64,000 bases of DNA from Chelonoidis abingdonii. Lineage: Eukaryota; Chordata; Testudines; Testudinidae. Under the pieces are notes generated by a model. That model saw only the letters and a program-made list of their open reading frames with translations. It did no database searches and was not told the DNA's origin. The DNA lies in the NCBI RefSeq assembly GCF_003597395.2, contig NC_133769.1, positions 174,755,019-174,819,018 on the forward strand, read 5' to 3'. The position numbers were made by a program, and so were the translations under genes. Below are positions 45,526 to 57,212 of this stretch, piece by piece; position 1 is the stretch's first letter; each line of letters opens with the position of its first letter.

Positions 45526-45654
45526 TAGGGTGACCAGAAACTAAATGTGAAAAATCAGGACAGAGTGAAAGGGTGGGGGTAATAAGAGCCTGTATAATAA
45601 AAAGACCCAAAAATCAGAACTGTCCCTATAAAATCGGGACATCTGGTCACCCTA
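45526..45654. mobile_element. Non-autonomous hAT element, family B copy 2 (129 bp)
   Basis: Ends TAGGGTGACCAGA and TCTGGTCACCCTA are perfect inverted repeats. Perfect 8-bp duplication GTTCAGCT (45518-45525 and 45655-45662). Orientation is opposite to copy 1 at 5313. Confidence 0.95.
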
Positions 45655-45664
45655 GTTCAGCTCC

Positions 45665-46300
45665 ACTGGTATAGCAATATCTGGAGCCCTACTGTAGATG
45701 GGTTGCTGGGTGCTGCTGGAATTTTTAATACTGTGATGCTAAGATTTGCTCCTTGGCAAAGTTACAAGAAAGTTGTGTTTAAAAATATTGGCCCACTAAT
45801 ACTAGGGTTCCCAGCACTAACTCTGCTGTTAGCAGTGGTGCAAAATTTGTCTAGTGTAGACCAGACTTGAATTATGAGCTAAGATTTGTAGTGTCATATT
45901 CTGCAGCTCTCACTATTGTGACTAGCCCGATTGCCTCCTGTGGGATTACTCACATGAGTAATGGCTGCAGGTTCAGGATCTACATATTAGTAATATATTT
46001 TGAATATTCATTATGAGCAATATGGTAGATTTACATACTTGTCTAATTCCCATAGCCTGTCTGCTCCACTACCGATTGTCATGGCAGATATCACAAAGTG
46101 GTGCTGTTACTCTTTCTCTTAGCATGCAAGCAAGTAGAGATTCTTGGGAAGATATGTTATGGTGTTGGTAGTTTTACTTATGTAAGGTAAAGTCAAGCTT
46201 CTGGGAGAGGAAGCTGTGTTTGCCCAGCAGGAGTGTTTGCTCTGTGCTTTGGGCTCTTGATTAGTTAATTTGAGGCAGAGTTGTTTCCTGGGAACTAGGT
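45665..46300. other. No gene seen
   Basis: Spacer between two hAT copies, with a possible MITE relic near 45790-45880 (TGCAAAATTTGTCTAGTGTAG). Confidence 0.4.
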
Positions 46301-46314
46301 ATTTGTATCAGGCT

Positions 46315-46588
46315 CAGGGCCGGCTCCAGGCCCCAGCGCACCAAGCGCGTGCTTGGGGCGGCATGCTGCGTGGGGCGCTCTGCCGTTTGCCGGGAGGGCA
46401 GCAGGCGGTTCCGGTGGACCTCCCGCAGGCTCACCTGTGGAGGGTCTGCTGGTCCCACAGCTCCGGTGGAGCATCCGCAGGCACGCCTGTGGAAGGTCCA
46501 CCGGAGCCGCGGAACTGACGAGCGGTAGAACGCCCCCCCGCGGTGTGCCGCCATGCTTGGGGCGGCGAAATGGCTAGAGACGGCCCTG
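46315..46588. mobile_element. Non-autonomous hAT element, family A copy 3 (274 bp)
   Basis: Perfect 8-bp duplication ATCAGGCT (46307-46314 and 46589-46596). Ends CAGGGCCGGCTCCAGG and CTAGAGACGGCCCTG. It keeps the left outer arm and inner hairpin of copy 2 but lacks the right outer arm. The 68-97-codon frames are not genes. Confidence 0.95.
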
Positions 46589-46599
46589 ATCAGGCTCAG

Positions 46600-47200
46600 A
46601 TATCCAGAAGAAAGGATTGCTCTACAAGCTTTTCAACCATCTCATATCAGGATTGCTGTATATGTGAATAAACCAAGCTGCACTTGGAATGTACCCAGGC
46701 TCTGTGTCACTGCATTATTCCAGGGTCAGTTTCCAGTGGAGAAGAATGTTACCACTCTGTATGGGGTGCCACTGGTATCTGAATGTCACTCTGGTATTGA
46801 AAGTAAGGGCAATGACATTTATTTGAGAGAGAATTTTATTCTGTAAACGGCACAATCTTTCATATAAACTGCCTCTGAAATCATCATACATAGAATCAAT
46901 ACTGTGTATAATAGCAGAGGGGAAGTGAAATGAAGAGAGATGGGTAAGGAGGCATGTGTGTGCAGTTGAGATTTGAAAAAAGATGGAAAATCAATGAGGT
47001 AGAGACTTGAGACACAAGAAGGTAATCCCATTACTTCCTAAAGGGTTGTGTTTCTCCAAGCATGCAGCTGCCTGCTGATTCAAGCAGAAGACTGGGTTTT
47101 TTGGAGCTGGTTTCACCAATTATTCACCTAATGTTATTAGAGAAGGTATTTTGGTAAATTTTACTTTATAGCCCACAAAGAGATGCAACAGGAAAGAATC
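46600..47200. other. No gene seen
   Basis: Contains a fragment like the old SINE-type repeat near 46880-46960. A 97-codon frame at 46553-46846 starts inside the hAT copy and is not a gene. Confidence 0.4.
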
Positions 47201-47214
47201 CCTTATGTCAAAAT

Positions 47215-48841
47215 TAGGACTGTCAAGCGATTAAAAAAAATTAATCGTGCAATTAATTGCACTGTTAAATAATCATAGAATACCATTTATTTAAATATTT
47301 TTGGATGTTTTCTACATTTTCAAATATATTGATTTCAATTACAACACAGAATACAAAGTGTACAGTGCTGACTTTATATTTTTGAATACAAGTATTTGCA
47401 CTGTAAAAAAACAAAAAAGATAGTATTTTTCAATTCACCTAATACAAGTACTGTAGTGCAATCTCTGTCATGAAAGTTAAACTTAAACGGGTAAAATTAT
47501 GTACAAAAAAAATTGCACTCAAAAATAAAACAATGTAAAACTTCAGAGCCTACAAGTCCACCTCGTCCTACTTCTTGTTCAGCTAGTCAATCAGACAAAC
47601 AAGCTTGTTTATATTTGCAGGAGATAATGCTGCCTGCTTCTTGTTTATGTCACCTGAAAGTGACAACAGACATTTGCATGGCACTGTTGTAGCCGGCATT
47701 GCAAGATATTTATGTGCTAGATGTGCTAAAGATTCATATGTCCCTTCATTTTAAACCACCATTCTGGGGGACATATGTCCATGCTGATGACGGGTTCTGC
47801 TCAATAATGATCCAAAGCAATGCAGATTGACGCATGTTTACTTTCATCATCTGAGTCAGATGCCACCAGCAGAAGGTTCATTTTCTTTTTTGATGGTTCA
47901 GGTTTTATAGTTTCTGCATCAGTGTTGCTCTTTTAAAACTTCTGAAAGCGTTTCACACCCCATCCTGCTCAGATTTTGGAAGGCACTTCAGATTCTTAAA
48001 CCTTGGGTTGAGTGCCATAGCTATCTTTAGAAATCTCACATTGGTACCTTCTTTGTGTTTTGTCAAATCTGCCGTGAAAGTGTTCTTAAAATGAACAACA
48101 TGATCTGGGTCATCATGTGAGACTGGTATAATATGAAATACATGGCAGAATGCAGGTAAAACAGAGCAGGAGACATATTATTCTCCCCCAAGGAGTTCAG
48201 TCAAAATTTAATTAACACATTTTTTTAACGAGCTTCATCAGCATGGAAGCACTGGAATAGTAGCCAAAGCATGAAGGGTCATACGAATATTTAGCATATA
48301 TGGCACGTAAATACCTTGCAATGCCGGCTACAAAAATGCCATCTGAATGCCTGTTCTCACTTTCAGGTGATGTTATAAATAAGAAGTGGGCAGCATTATC
48401 TCCCATAAATGTAAGCAAATTATTTGACTTAGTGATTGGCTGAATAAGAAGTAGGACTGAGTGGACTTGTAGGCTCTAAAGTTTTACATTGTTTCGTTTT
48501 TGAGCGCAATTATGTAACAAAAAAAATCTATATTTGTAAGTTGCACTTTCATGATAAAGAGATTGTATTATGGTACTTGTATAAGGTGAATTTAAAAATA
48601 CTATTTGGTTTATAATTTTTACAGTGCAAATATTTGTAATAAAAATACAGAGTGAGCACTGTACACTTTGTATTCTGTGTTGTAATTGAAAACAATATAT
48701 TTGAAAATGTAGAAAAAACATTCAAAAATAGTTTATTTCAGTTGGTCTTCTGTTGTTTAACAGTGCAATTAAAACTGCCATTTATCATGATTAATTTTTT
48801 TGTTAATTGCATGAGTTAACTGAGATTAATTGACAGGCCTA
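47215..48841. mobile_element. Large fold-back hAT element (1,627 bp) with TSD GTCAAAAT
   Basis: A perfect 8-bp duplication GTCAAAAT (47207-47214 and 48842-48849) flanks ends TAGGACTGTCAAGCGATTAA and TTAATTGACAGGCCTA. The two halves are long imperfect inverted repeats. For example CCTACAAGTCCACCTCGTCC (47548) mirrors TGAGTGGACTTGTAGG (48450), and the TTGCAAGATATTT region near 47700 mirrors AAATACCTTGCAATG near 48308. The minus-strand 68-codon frame at 48212-48418 lies in the right arm. I see no intact transposase. I recognise the family as widespread in amniotes. Confidence 0.95.
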
Positions 48842-48849
48842 GTCAAAAT

Positions 48850-50130
48850 GGAACCCACTTTTGCACTAGAATAAACAGAGGGTTTGCATTTGTCACTATG
48901 GAGACTGCAGTGCTAACTTTAACAGAATCCCCTGTTATGCTGCTAATTTGACCTTGAGAGAGAGAGACATTTTGTCCTGTTTCTTGCAGCATAAATTCAA
49001 CTCTTTTGGTGCTAGTGTACAGCCACCATGTCAGAGGAAACTTTTTTTTTTTTAAAATAACAAATGAAGGATTCATCTACATATACAGAATTCAAAGTCT
49101 GCTACATTTTTCATGAAAATAGATTGACAGAAATAGAGCTAAAACTTGAAATAGCAAGATGAAACACTTACAATTCACAAAATTAATCCTATTACAGGGT
49201 GATACTGATTTTACCAGTATTATGCATCATCTCATATTACTTTAGGGCAGTGGTTTGCTTTGTTGTATGTAGGCAACTGTGGAAACTTGCAGAAGCCAAT
49301 TTCAAGTTAGTTTCACTGTCCTCTTAATACACTAGGTTTCTGGCAAGGCTTTTTGGGGGGGGGGGAGTGGGGGGGCTACAGGTTCATTCTTTTTAGTGTA
49401 AAGAGCTGGGGGAAACTTTTTGTGATTAGTTCAATCCTTTGCCATTTCTATTATCTAGAGTGTTCATATTAAAAAGAAAAATATTTTTTTAAATTTCTTG
49501 CTTAAAATAGTTACCCCTTGGAACCTCATGATTGCATAAGATGGAAAAGAAAACATGCTTGACAAGTTCTAACAGTCAAGGTTAATTTCTAAGCAGTGTG
49601 TATGTTTACTGACTCTTAAGGAAGGATCTAGCTGCTTTGCATGCTACTTAGTTGCTTCTGGAGCTGAAGAAACACTGCTTAACAGGATTAATTTGGCAGG
49701 CACTCTAGAGACTTTGGAAGGTAAACTGTTTCTTTTTTGTCAATATGACAATTACGAACTAAGAGATTAAAGAAAAGAAACTTTGGCTCCTACAGTAGAC
49801 TATTTAGTGGTTCTCTGAATATTTAGTCAGGTGCCCTAATGTTCTGGAACAAAGAATCCAGATCAAATGTAGAAATTAAGTAATTAGTTCCCACTCACAG
49901 TTTAATGAATTAATTATGTGGTGTGGAACTAACTAGTTAGGAATTCTGCTCGCAAGACTGAGACCTAAAGCCTCTTCATTCTGAAAGTTTGAGTCTGTGT
50001 TTGGAATTGGTCTAAAGTCGTTTGGCAGATGACTTCTTCCAAATGCAATAGACTTACTGAAAGTCTTCAGCTACATTTAGCTAACCTGACCTCCTTTTTA
50101 GTGTCATAATTACTAAAAGAAATGTCTTAA
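48850..50130. other. No gene seen
   Basis: A+T-rich sequence with two G-runs at 49355-49375 (11 and 8 G). The 77-codon minus-strand frame at 48843-49076 has no motif. Confidence 0.4.
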
Positions 50131-50134
50131 TCTC

Positions 50135-50225
50135 TTCTCTCATCAGTGTAAATCACAAGTAACTCCTTTGACTTCAATGGAATTACACCTACGTAAAATG
50201 GTGTCAATGTGACCAGAGTAAGACT
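50135..50225. repeat. Old DNA-transposon relic
   Basis: TCAGTGTAAATCACAAGTAAC, TTTGACTTCAATGGAATTAC and ACCTACGTAAAATGGTGTC match the 'TCAATGGAGTTAC ... GTGTAAA' repeats also hinted at 11950 and 56380. Confidence 0.5.
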
Positions 50226-50229
50226 CACA

Positions 50230-51460
50230 GTCTCCAAAAGCAGTATCTCCAGCAATGGCAAAAAAAAGTTTGTCACTGATGCCATGACCCTGACCCTGGG
50301 TGTGGGATCTGGGAGTGATATTATTATAGAGCTGACTTTTTTTTTAAGTGACTTAAAGTTTGAGGGCCAGAATCAGTGCCTTTCAGCTTTGCGTCTCTGC
50401 AGTGACAAAGCAGCCACAAACCAGGTTTTAACTTCCCCTGGTGTTTGATCCCCTAGCATTGTATATTTTTTTAGGCAGCAATCTTCTTCATATTCTACAG
50501 GAGAGGGTTACTGTGCCTTCTCAAATAGAAATTCAAGAGTGAATTAAATAGTCATCCTTAAGAGAGTGATCCTCCTGAGGAGATTTAACTTGATACAAGG
50601 AAATTGAAGTAGTCCTGAGTAGTGCTTATATGATATTGTACTCAGCAAGGGTACGCGTTTTCTTCTTAACCCAGCCAGAATGTTTTCTGCAGTACAGTGG
50701 TAATATGGGTCTGTTTTTTCTTAATTTTCCTCCAAACAATATCCCTGCTATTTCCAGTCTTGAGTCTGTCACTCTTCTTGGAAGGTGGCTGCTACCTGGC
50801 TTGAGGACACAGAGAATAGGAAGTCTCCTAAAAAAATTCCCTATTTAACTAAAAGCTGGTTCACTCACAACTCTAAGAATGATCCTCAGGTTCAGAGTTG
50901 AATCTGGACTCCTTAGCAACTGCTGATGATTGTTGCTGGCAGGCATCCTCTTCATGCAAGAGAGAGGCTGCTTCTGTTCCCAAGATTTCCCTCACCATAA
51001 AGGGATACAGGGCTCAAGGCACAAATTATAATAACTGAACTTTAATCTCCAACTTGAGCACTCCGATACACTCATGACAGACAGTCAGTCCTGTACTAGC
51101 AGGAAGAGCAGCACTTGCCATTGGGTAACTGATTTTATCTAGGAGCTAGAGGGCTAAGTCAGCGTGAATGGGTAGGGAGTTTTCCCAACACAATTCTACG
51201 AACTGGGAGTCACCCTCAACTGGGGAAGGACCACGCTGAGGGATCATGCTTTCAGGCACCCAGGAGCCAGTTCTCAGGGGACCCTGTCTTCCCAACTCAC
51301 CACACAGCAAGGCTTTCCCTTTTAGTGGCTGGCTTCAGGCTTCTCGCCTCTCACAGTGCTCCCAGAGGCAGGCATCTCATTCAGGATCTTCCTGTTGGTC
51401 AGACTAGGCCTTTCCCCCTACACTTTTACTTGTCATTTGACTCTAACCCCCTCCTTTCTC
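50230..51460. other. No gene seen
   Basis: The 79- and 72-codon plus-strand frames have no motif. The stretch 50950-51420 reads like an antisense LTR piece but no ends were fixed. Confidence 0.35.
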
Positions 51461-51466
51461 TCAGGC

Positions 51467-52175
51467 TTGGCCTACACTACCAACTTATGACAGTGTAATG
51501 ACCTTGCTCAGGGGTGTGGACTTTCCACACCTCTCAGCAACACGATTATACTGCCCTAACCACCAGTGTAAACAGCGCAATGTCGACCGGAGGGATTCTC
51601 TTGTCAGGGCCAGTACAAAGACGTTTCGCGCCCTAGGCGAAACTTCCACTTTGTGCCCTCCCCTGCCCCCCGGTGCCCCCACCCTGAGGAGCCCCCCCAA
51701 TGGCAGCTCCCTCCCTCCACCCTGAGGTGCCCCCCTCTGGGGCAGCTGCCCACCCCCCACCCTCTGCCCTGAGGCACACTTTCTGCCCAGCTCACCCCTG
51801 CCCCGCCTCCTCCCTGAGCACGCCGTGGCTGCTTCACTTCTCCCGCCTCCCAGACTTGCGGCGCCTAAGCTGATTGGCGCCGCAAGCCTGGGAGGCGGGA
51901 GAAGTGAAACAGCTCGCCTCTGCCCCACCTCCTTCCCAAGCCTGCTGTGGCTGCTCTGTGGAAGATCCGGCTGCCGCAGTCGCTGCCGAAGAAAATGGTG
52001 CCCCCTAAATCCTAGCGCCCTATGCGACTGCCTACGTCACCTAAATGGTTGCACCAGCCCCCTCTCTTGTTGACACAGCTGTGGAGTATCTATACTGATG
52101 GGAGAAGCTCACCTGTTGACATAGGTTGTGTCTTCACTAAGCGCTACAGGGACAGACACTGCTCCTCCTCTGAGC
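51467..52175. mobile_element. GTCTACAC-type fold-back MITE, split by a later hAT insertion
   Basis: The left part GGCTTGGCCTACACTACCAA, GCTCAGGGGTGTGGAC and CCACACCTCTCAGCAACACG forms a hairpin around 51505-51545. The right part (52063 onward) resumes with TCTCTTGTTGACACAGC and GTTGACATAGGTTGTGTC. The element at 51605-52062 interrupts it. The right end is eroded. Confidence 0.7.
51605..52062. mobile_element. Non-autonomous hAT element (458 bp) with TSD TCTCTTGT
   Basis: A perfect 8-bp duplication TCTCTTGT (51597-51604 and 52063-52070) flanks ends CAGGGCCAGTACAAAG and TTGCACCAGCCCCC, which are imperfect inverted repeats. An internal hairpin pairs CTTCACTTCTCCCGCCTCCC (51832) with GGGAGGCGGGAGAAGTGAA (51890) around GCGGCGCC/GGCGCCGC. 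The 147-, 82- and 77-codon frames are not genes. Confidence 0.9.
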
Positions 52176-52252
52176 AGGCATGCTGTTGGCCATCAATGCA
52201 TACCTGCTATCCTCCAATGAGCCAAATGGGATCCTTATTGCTTGAACTAGTG

Positions 52253-53309
52253 TGTTATGGTATTCTATTCCCAAGCTGAACCTTAGCGTCCAAAGATGGG
52301 GTACCAGCATGAATTCCTCTAAGCTTAATTACCAGCTTAGATCTGATAAGCTGCCACCAATAAGGACTTTGAGTGCCTGATAAACTCTGGTCTCCCCAAA
52401 CCTTCCCTGGGGACCCCAAGACCCAAATTCCTTGAGTCTCACAACAAAGAGAAATAAACCATTTCCCTTCCCCCTCCTTTCCTCCTCCCAGATCTTTCCC
52501 GCCTGGGGACATCAGGAGATCACCATGCTTCAAACTCCTTGAAACACAACACAGAGAAATCAGATTTCTCCTCCCCCTTCTCCCCCCCTCCCAGGCTTTT
52601 CCTCCCTGGGTTATTCTGGAGAGAGAGACAGTGATTCAAACTCCTTGAATCTTAGCACTGAGGGATTCCAACTCCACCCCTCCTCTCTTCCCCTCACCCA
52701 GAGGCAATACAGATTCAAGCTCCATGAATCTAACACAAAGAGGAACTTTACCTTCCCCCCCGCCCTCTTTCTCTCCCACCAAGTCCTTGGTGAGTACAGA
52801 CTCAATACCTTAGCATTAATAAGGGGTAAAAAATCAAGTAGGTCTTTAAAAAGAAAGTTTTTTAATAAAAGACAAAGAGTAGAGATAATCTCTGTAGATT
52901 CAAGATGGAATATTACAGGGTCTTTCAGCTTATAGAAAATGGAGAAAAAGCCTCCCCCAGAAAAAATACAATTTAAAATACTTTTAGCCAAATACTCATT
53001 AAAACTCTACCAGCCAGATACACATTTGCAAATAAAGAAAAACAATTAAAAAGACTAAACTGTCTTTCTACCTTTGTACTTATAAAATTGGAACAGAAGA
53101 TTAGAAAGCCTGTAGGTATGTGTGGTCACTCTCAGAGCCCAGAGAGACAACAGACAGAACAAAGAACCCACAAAACAAAGACTTCCCTCCATCGAGATTT
53201 GAAAGTATCTTGTCCTCTGATTGGTCCTCTGGTCAGGTGTTGCAGGTCATTGTTTGTTAACCCTTTACAGGTGAAAGAGACATTAACCCTTAGCTATCTG
53301 TTTATGACA
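52253..53309 (-). mobile_element. ERV-type solo LTR (1,057 bp) with TSD TAGTG
   Basis: Plus-strand ends are TGTTATGGTATTC and CTGTTTATGACA, giving TGT...ACA on either strand. A perfect 5-bp duplication TAGTG lies at 52248-52252 and 53310-53314. The minus-strand start TGTCATAAACAGATAGC is shared with the LTR at 37447. No internal region remains. The 92-, 126- and 96-codon frames within it lack viral motifs. Confidence 0.95.
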
Positions 53310-53314
53310 TAGTG

Positions 53315-55170
53315 TCTCTCCCCTCTCTGTCTTGGATGCTGTGCAGAATCTGAGTCTGTCCTTGGCACCCATCCCCCTTCGTCTCAGGGACAGTGTGCCT
53401 CTCCCTGAGCTACTAGTACACAGAGACCCAGGGACCAAAGTGAGCTCCTTGGGGGTTACAAAGCTATGCTGAGTGTAAACAGTTTTCTGCTAGTGTAACA
53501 GCATCCAGACTAGAGGTTTTATACGAATCGAACTGTATTGGGAAAGCACAACCTTCTTGTGTAGACAAAGCCTATAATGGGACATAGTTCTGAAGTCATT
53601 TAAGTGCTTTACCTATTGTTTAGAAGATGACATTTTCTCTGTGCAGCATACAAAGCATTCTCAGAAATGATATATCTGGCCACTATCTTCCTTTCTCTGG
53701 GGGTTAAAAATATTGTAATGAAAGGAACTGTTGTAATAGAACAGGCATAATAATGTGTAATTAACATGGAAGACTGCTCACAGGGAATGAGATTTTACTG
53801 GCCACTATGAAAGGTGGCTGACATTTACAGTCCATTGTTAGCACAGGTATCTCTGTACTGTATATAAACTACAGTTATGGTAAGAGTAAAGAGCAAGTGG
53901 TTGTTACTCAAGGAGTGTATGACATTACATTAGAGTCTGAGGATTTTCCTTCCTTCCCAGACATACTGTTCTAACAATAATATTTGTACAATACAAATAT
54001 AAAAGTTTAACAGCAAAGGGTAGTAACCCTTGTCCACATTCAATATATGTATATTTTTTCCATCAGAAGTTCCCTGGCTGACTAATTCCTGGCTCCTTCA
54101 CAGTTTAATGATTTCTTTTTTCTGCCACGGTTCAAAGACACAGTTGGCAATTAGTACTCATGATCCTTACCAAAAATAAAACCCCAACATCCCTCATTTC
54201 CCCCCATATGTCCCTGCACTTTAACTTGTGTAGGAGTGACTGCACCACTGCTCTAAAATAATCAGTCTGTGTGGTAGACAAACAATGTCAATGGCAATAT
54301 TCCATGCTCACCTGCGGTGAGGTGCACTGAACTCTTCATCCTATCCTTTCAGTGTTGTTATGCTCTGCCTTAACTACTTATATCCTCTGGTATTTTTCTG
54401 CCTTCCCCATGGGGAAGCCACTGTGGGGAGAATCTTTCAGATGGTGTGTGAGGATCCAGAAACTCATTATGGTAGCAACCCTGCAAGGCAGCGCTGGCCA
54501 TCAAACTGTGAAATTGTGATCCTTGAAGTGCAGTGCACAGGGCAACGGATATTCTAGTTTTCCAGTGGACTGAGCCACCCAATCATCACAACAAAAGGAT
54601 GCAAAGTACCTCAGGCTAGCCTGTATTTGTTCTGTAATTTATGCTCAAGGGGGTGAAATCTGCGAACAAAATTCCTTAAGAAAAATTCCACCGCAAAGTT
54701 CATTCACACTTAACACAACAGCAGCCATTATTTTTTATGACCAGTTAAAACATTAAGACCTTTTAAAATGTCTGTAAAGAGTGGGACTTAAATATATCAC
54801 AGCAGTGCTTTGAACTAGTAGAAGCTGATGCCTCAAAAGCTAGTCCTGCACAGGTATCTGCATAGGCAGACCCTTTCAGATAAAGCAGCCTCTTTGGAGT
54901 CAGCGGGGCTCCACAAAGATGCAAGGTTTGTGAAAATGTAGATTGTTCTGTGGGGATGGAATCCTGGACAGAAGACAGAATGTATAGTAAACAATTTTCA
55001 AATTTCAAAAACGAAACTGATTTCAAAAATCTCTCTCCAAAGAGTGAGGAGAGAACAATGAGACAATTGGGGTCTCAAACAAACAGTCCTAAACCAAATT
55101 TTATAAAGTTCATAGATTCCAGAAAATGTTTCATGAGCAAGATTCAACGGTATACCAGTGATTAATTTAT
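53315..55170. other. No gene seen
   Basis: A MITE-type end with TTGTGTAGACAAAGCCTATAA lies at 53556-53578 after CTGAGTGTAAACAG (53468), probably one more fold-back relic. The 65-87-codon frames between 54360 and 55165 have no motif. Confidence 0.4.
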
Positions 55171-55180
55171 GTATCAGTAT

Positions 55181-55642
55181 TGGAGCTGAGTGAATAATAG
55201 ATTTTTTTTTTTTTTTTGCCTGACCTGGAAAAAAAATTCAGTTTGGATTGAACTGAAACTGATTTTCAGGTTTTTTTCACCCTGCACAAAGTTTCAGTTG
55301 ACCCAAAATAGTAATTATTTTCCTGTTTTTTTCCCTAACTCATTTTGGATAATTTTTGACTTTGTTTCACCTTTTTTTTTAAATAACCAAATTTTGAAAA
55401 GAAATACTGTTTTCCAATGAAAAGTCAAAACATTTCAAAATGGTTGAAATGAAATGTTTTGAAACAAAAAAATTTGAAATGAAATATTTTTACTTAATGT
55501 AAAAAAATTCTTTTCTTTTTTCGTTGGCTAAAACGGTACACCAAATTTAACCTGAATTTGGTGAATATTTTCAGTGTCCTGAAAAATGCATATTTTTTTT
55601 TTGGTGAATTTATATTTGTCAAAAAAGTTTGCCCCAGCTCTA
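55181..55642. mobile_element. A+T-rich non-autonomous hAT element (462 bp)
   Basis: Ends TGGAGCTGAGTGAA and TTTGCCCCAGCTCTA are imperfect inverted repeats. Flanks ATCAGTAT (55173-55180) and ACCAATAT (55643-55650) agree at 6 of 8. The body is made of TTTTTC / GAAAATTTTG-type palindromic words. Confidence 0.7.
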
Positions 55643-55654
55643 ACCAATATAATA

Positions 55655-55800
55655 CAAGATTAGGGTTGGAAGAGACCTCAGGAGGTCATCTAATACAACC
55701 TCCTCCTGCTTAAAGCAGGAGCAACTCCAACTAAATCATCCCAGTCAGGGCTTTGTCAAACCAGGCCTTAAAAACCTCTAAGGATGGAGATTCAAAATAT
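55655..55800 (-). mobile_element. CR1 LINE 3' tail, antisense
   Basis: TTAGGGTTGGAAGAGACCTC, AGGAGGTCATCTAATACAACC, GCCTTAAAAACCTCTAAGGAT and GGAGATTC are the reverse complement of the CR1 tail seen at 29.1 kb. It abuts the preceding hAT element. Confidence 0.9.
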
Positions 55801-55804
55801 CTCA

Positions 55805-56510
55805 TACTTCTGCATGAGCTAGACATGGGCATTTGATACAACTGGAAAGCGTAACTCCTAGTTTCCTAATAGGACACACAGCAATTACATGTAGCATTAG
55901 AATAATCCAAAATATTAGACCTTACACTTATGATTTTTAAAGCTGTTTTAGATAACTTTTTTTAAAAGAATGTACAAGTGGAAGGAAGGAAAAAGTCTCA
56001 GAAATGTTAATACACCTAAACCATTGTTAATTATCTCTGTCCATTCAGTCCTTAGCATCTCTCTGGACACTGGATGCTAATTAGCACCTCCTGAGATTAT
56101 GCTTTTTGTGATCTGAGCTCTTGTTTGCTAGGAACTGGATTGACAATCTCCAATTCATTACATATAACATACCAAAGAGCTTTCAGATGGCAATTTACAT
56201 TTAGACATCACTGTCAAACACAGCTAATGAATTTACCTTAGTCTTTTGAAATAAAAATTTCTCCTGAGCGGAGACCAGTAATAGAAAATTTCAACACTGA
56301 TATGAAGGATATGAAAACAGAGTTCTAATAAAATTTCAAATGTAGAGCCAGATTCTTATACTCTAATTTATAGTGAAGAGCATCTTCTTCTTGGAGTAGT
56401 CCCTATGAAATCAATAGGGCCACTCATGAGAAAACTCTGACTCAGTGTGAGTAAGACTGTTAGAATCTGAATAAAAAATGTTAATGCCATTTTTCTGACC
56501 AGACTTCAGC
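55805..56510. other. No gene seen
   Basis: Spacer with an old DNA-transposon relic near 56345-56470 (GAGCCAGATTCTTATAC ... ATAGGGCCACTCATG ... GTGTGAGTAAGAC). Confidence 0.4.
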
Positions 56511-56514
56511 ACAG

Positions 56515-56960
56515 GTAATAGTAAATGTTTTCAACAGAAAAAAATTGAACTGAATGATGAAAAAAAATTTTATTTGGACTCTTTCAATCTTTTGATTAAA
56601 TTAAAATTTTAGTTTTTAATTAAAAATGCATTTAATTTTTCAAAAACTCAAACATTTACGTTTTCCATTTTGGGAGAGTGAATTTTTCTCCTTTCTCATG
56701 CTTTTTAATTCCCGCCCCCCCCACCAAGTTGAAAAGAAAGAAAAGAGCAGAAATACTGGCAGAAGGGAACCAAAATCTACTTATTTTTGCTTTTGAAAAA
56801 TTGTAACTAGACGAAATTTTGGATTAAAAAAAAAGACTTCATTTTGTTTCACTGAAAAAAAAACAAACCAAATTTTGAAAAAAATTAAAATGTTCCATAA
56901 AACTATTAATTTCCTTTGAAAAACAATTTTAATTGCTTCTCCCTCCCCTCCAAAAAACAG
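56515..56960. repeat. A+T-rich low-complexity block, probably an eroded hAT relative of 55181
   Basis: GAAAAAAATT / AAATTTTGG / TTTTGAAAAA words recur as in the 55181 element, but termini were not found. Confidence 0.4.
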
Positions 56961-57062
56961 TAGGGGATATTTGATGTAGAATTGTTATTTGGGTAGGTAT
57001 GCATGGAGTACGTATTCAACATGTAAATAAGACTGACATCTAAAGAATAGCTTTAGCCTAAG

Positions 57063-57212
57063 GCGGGGGTTGGCAACCTCTGGCACGCAGCTTGCCAGGG
57101 TAAGTACTCTGGCGGGCCGGGCCAGTTTGTTTACCTGCTGCTTCGGCAAGTTTGGCCGATCGCTGCTCCCACTGGCCACGGTTTGCCATCCCAGGCCAGT
57201 GGGGGGAGGCTG
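57063..57212 (+). mobile_element. 5' part of a GC-rich hAT element
   Basis: GGGGGTTGGCAACCTCTGGC, then GCCAGGGTAAGTACTCTGGC, GGGCCGGGCCAGTTTGTTTA and GGCCGATCGCTGCTCCCACT match a turtle hAT family with CAGGGGTCGGCAACC ends. Its 3' half is missing; an LTR fragment follows at once. Confidence 0.75.

Noticed and set aside
47215..48841. CRISPR-like or long-hairpin RNA gene
   Set aside because: Terminal inverted repeats and an 8-bp duplication show it is a fold-back hAT element.
49355..49375. G-quadruplex-forming element
   Set aside because: Only two G-runs close together; could fold only with slipped tracts, and nothing else marks it as regulatory.
51485..51928. 147-codon GC-rich minus-strand frame
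   Set aside because: Lies across the hAT element at 51605-52062 and its host MITE.
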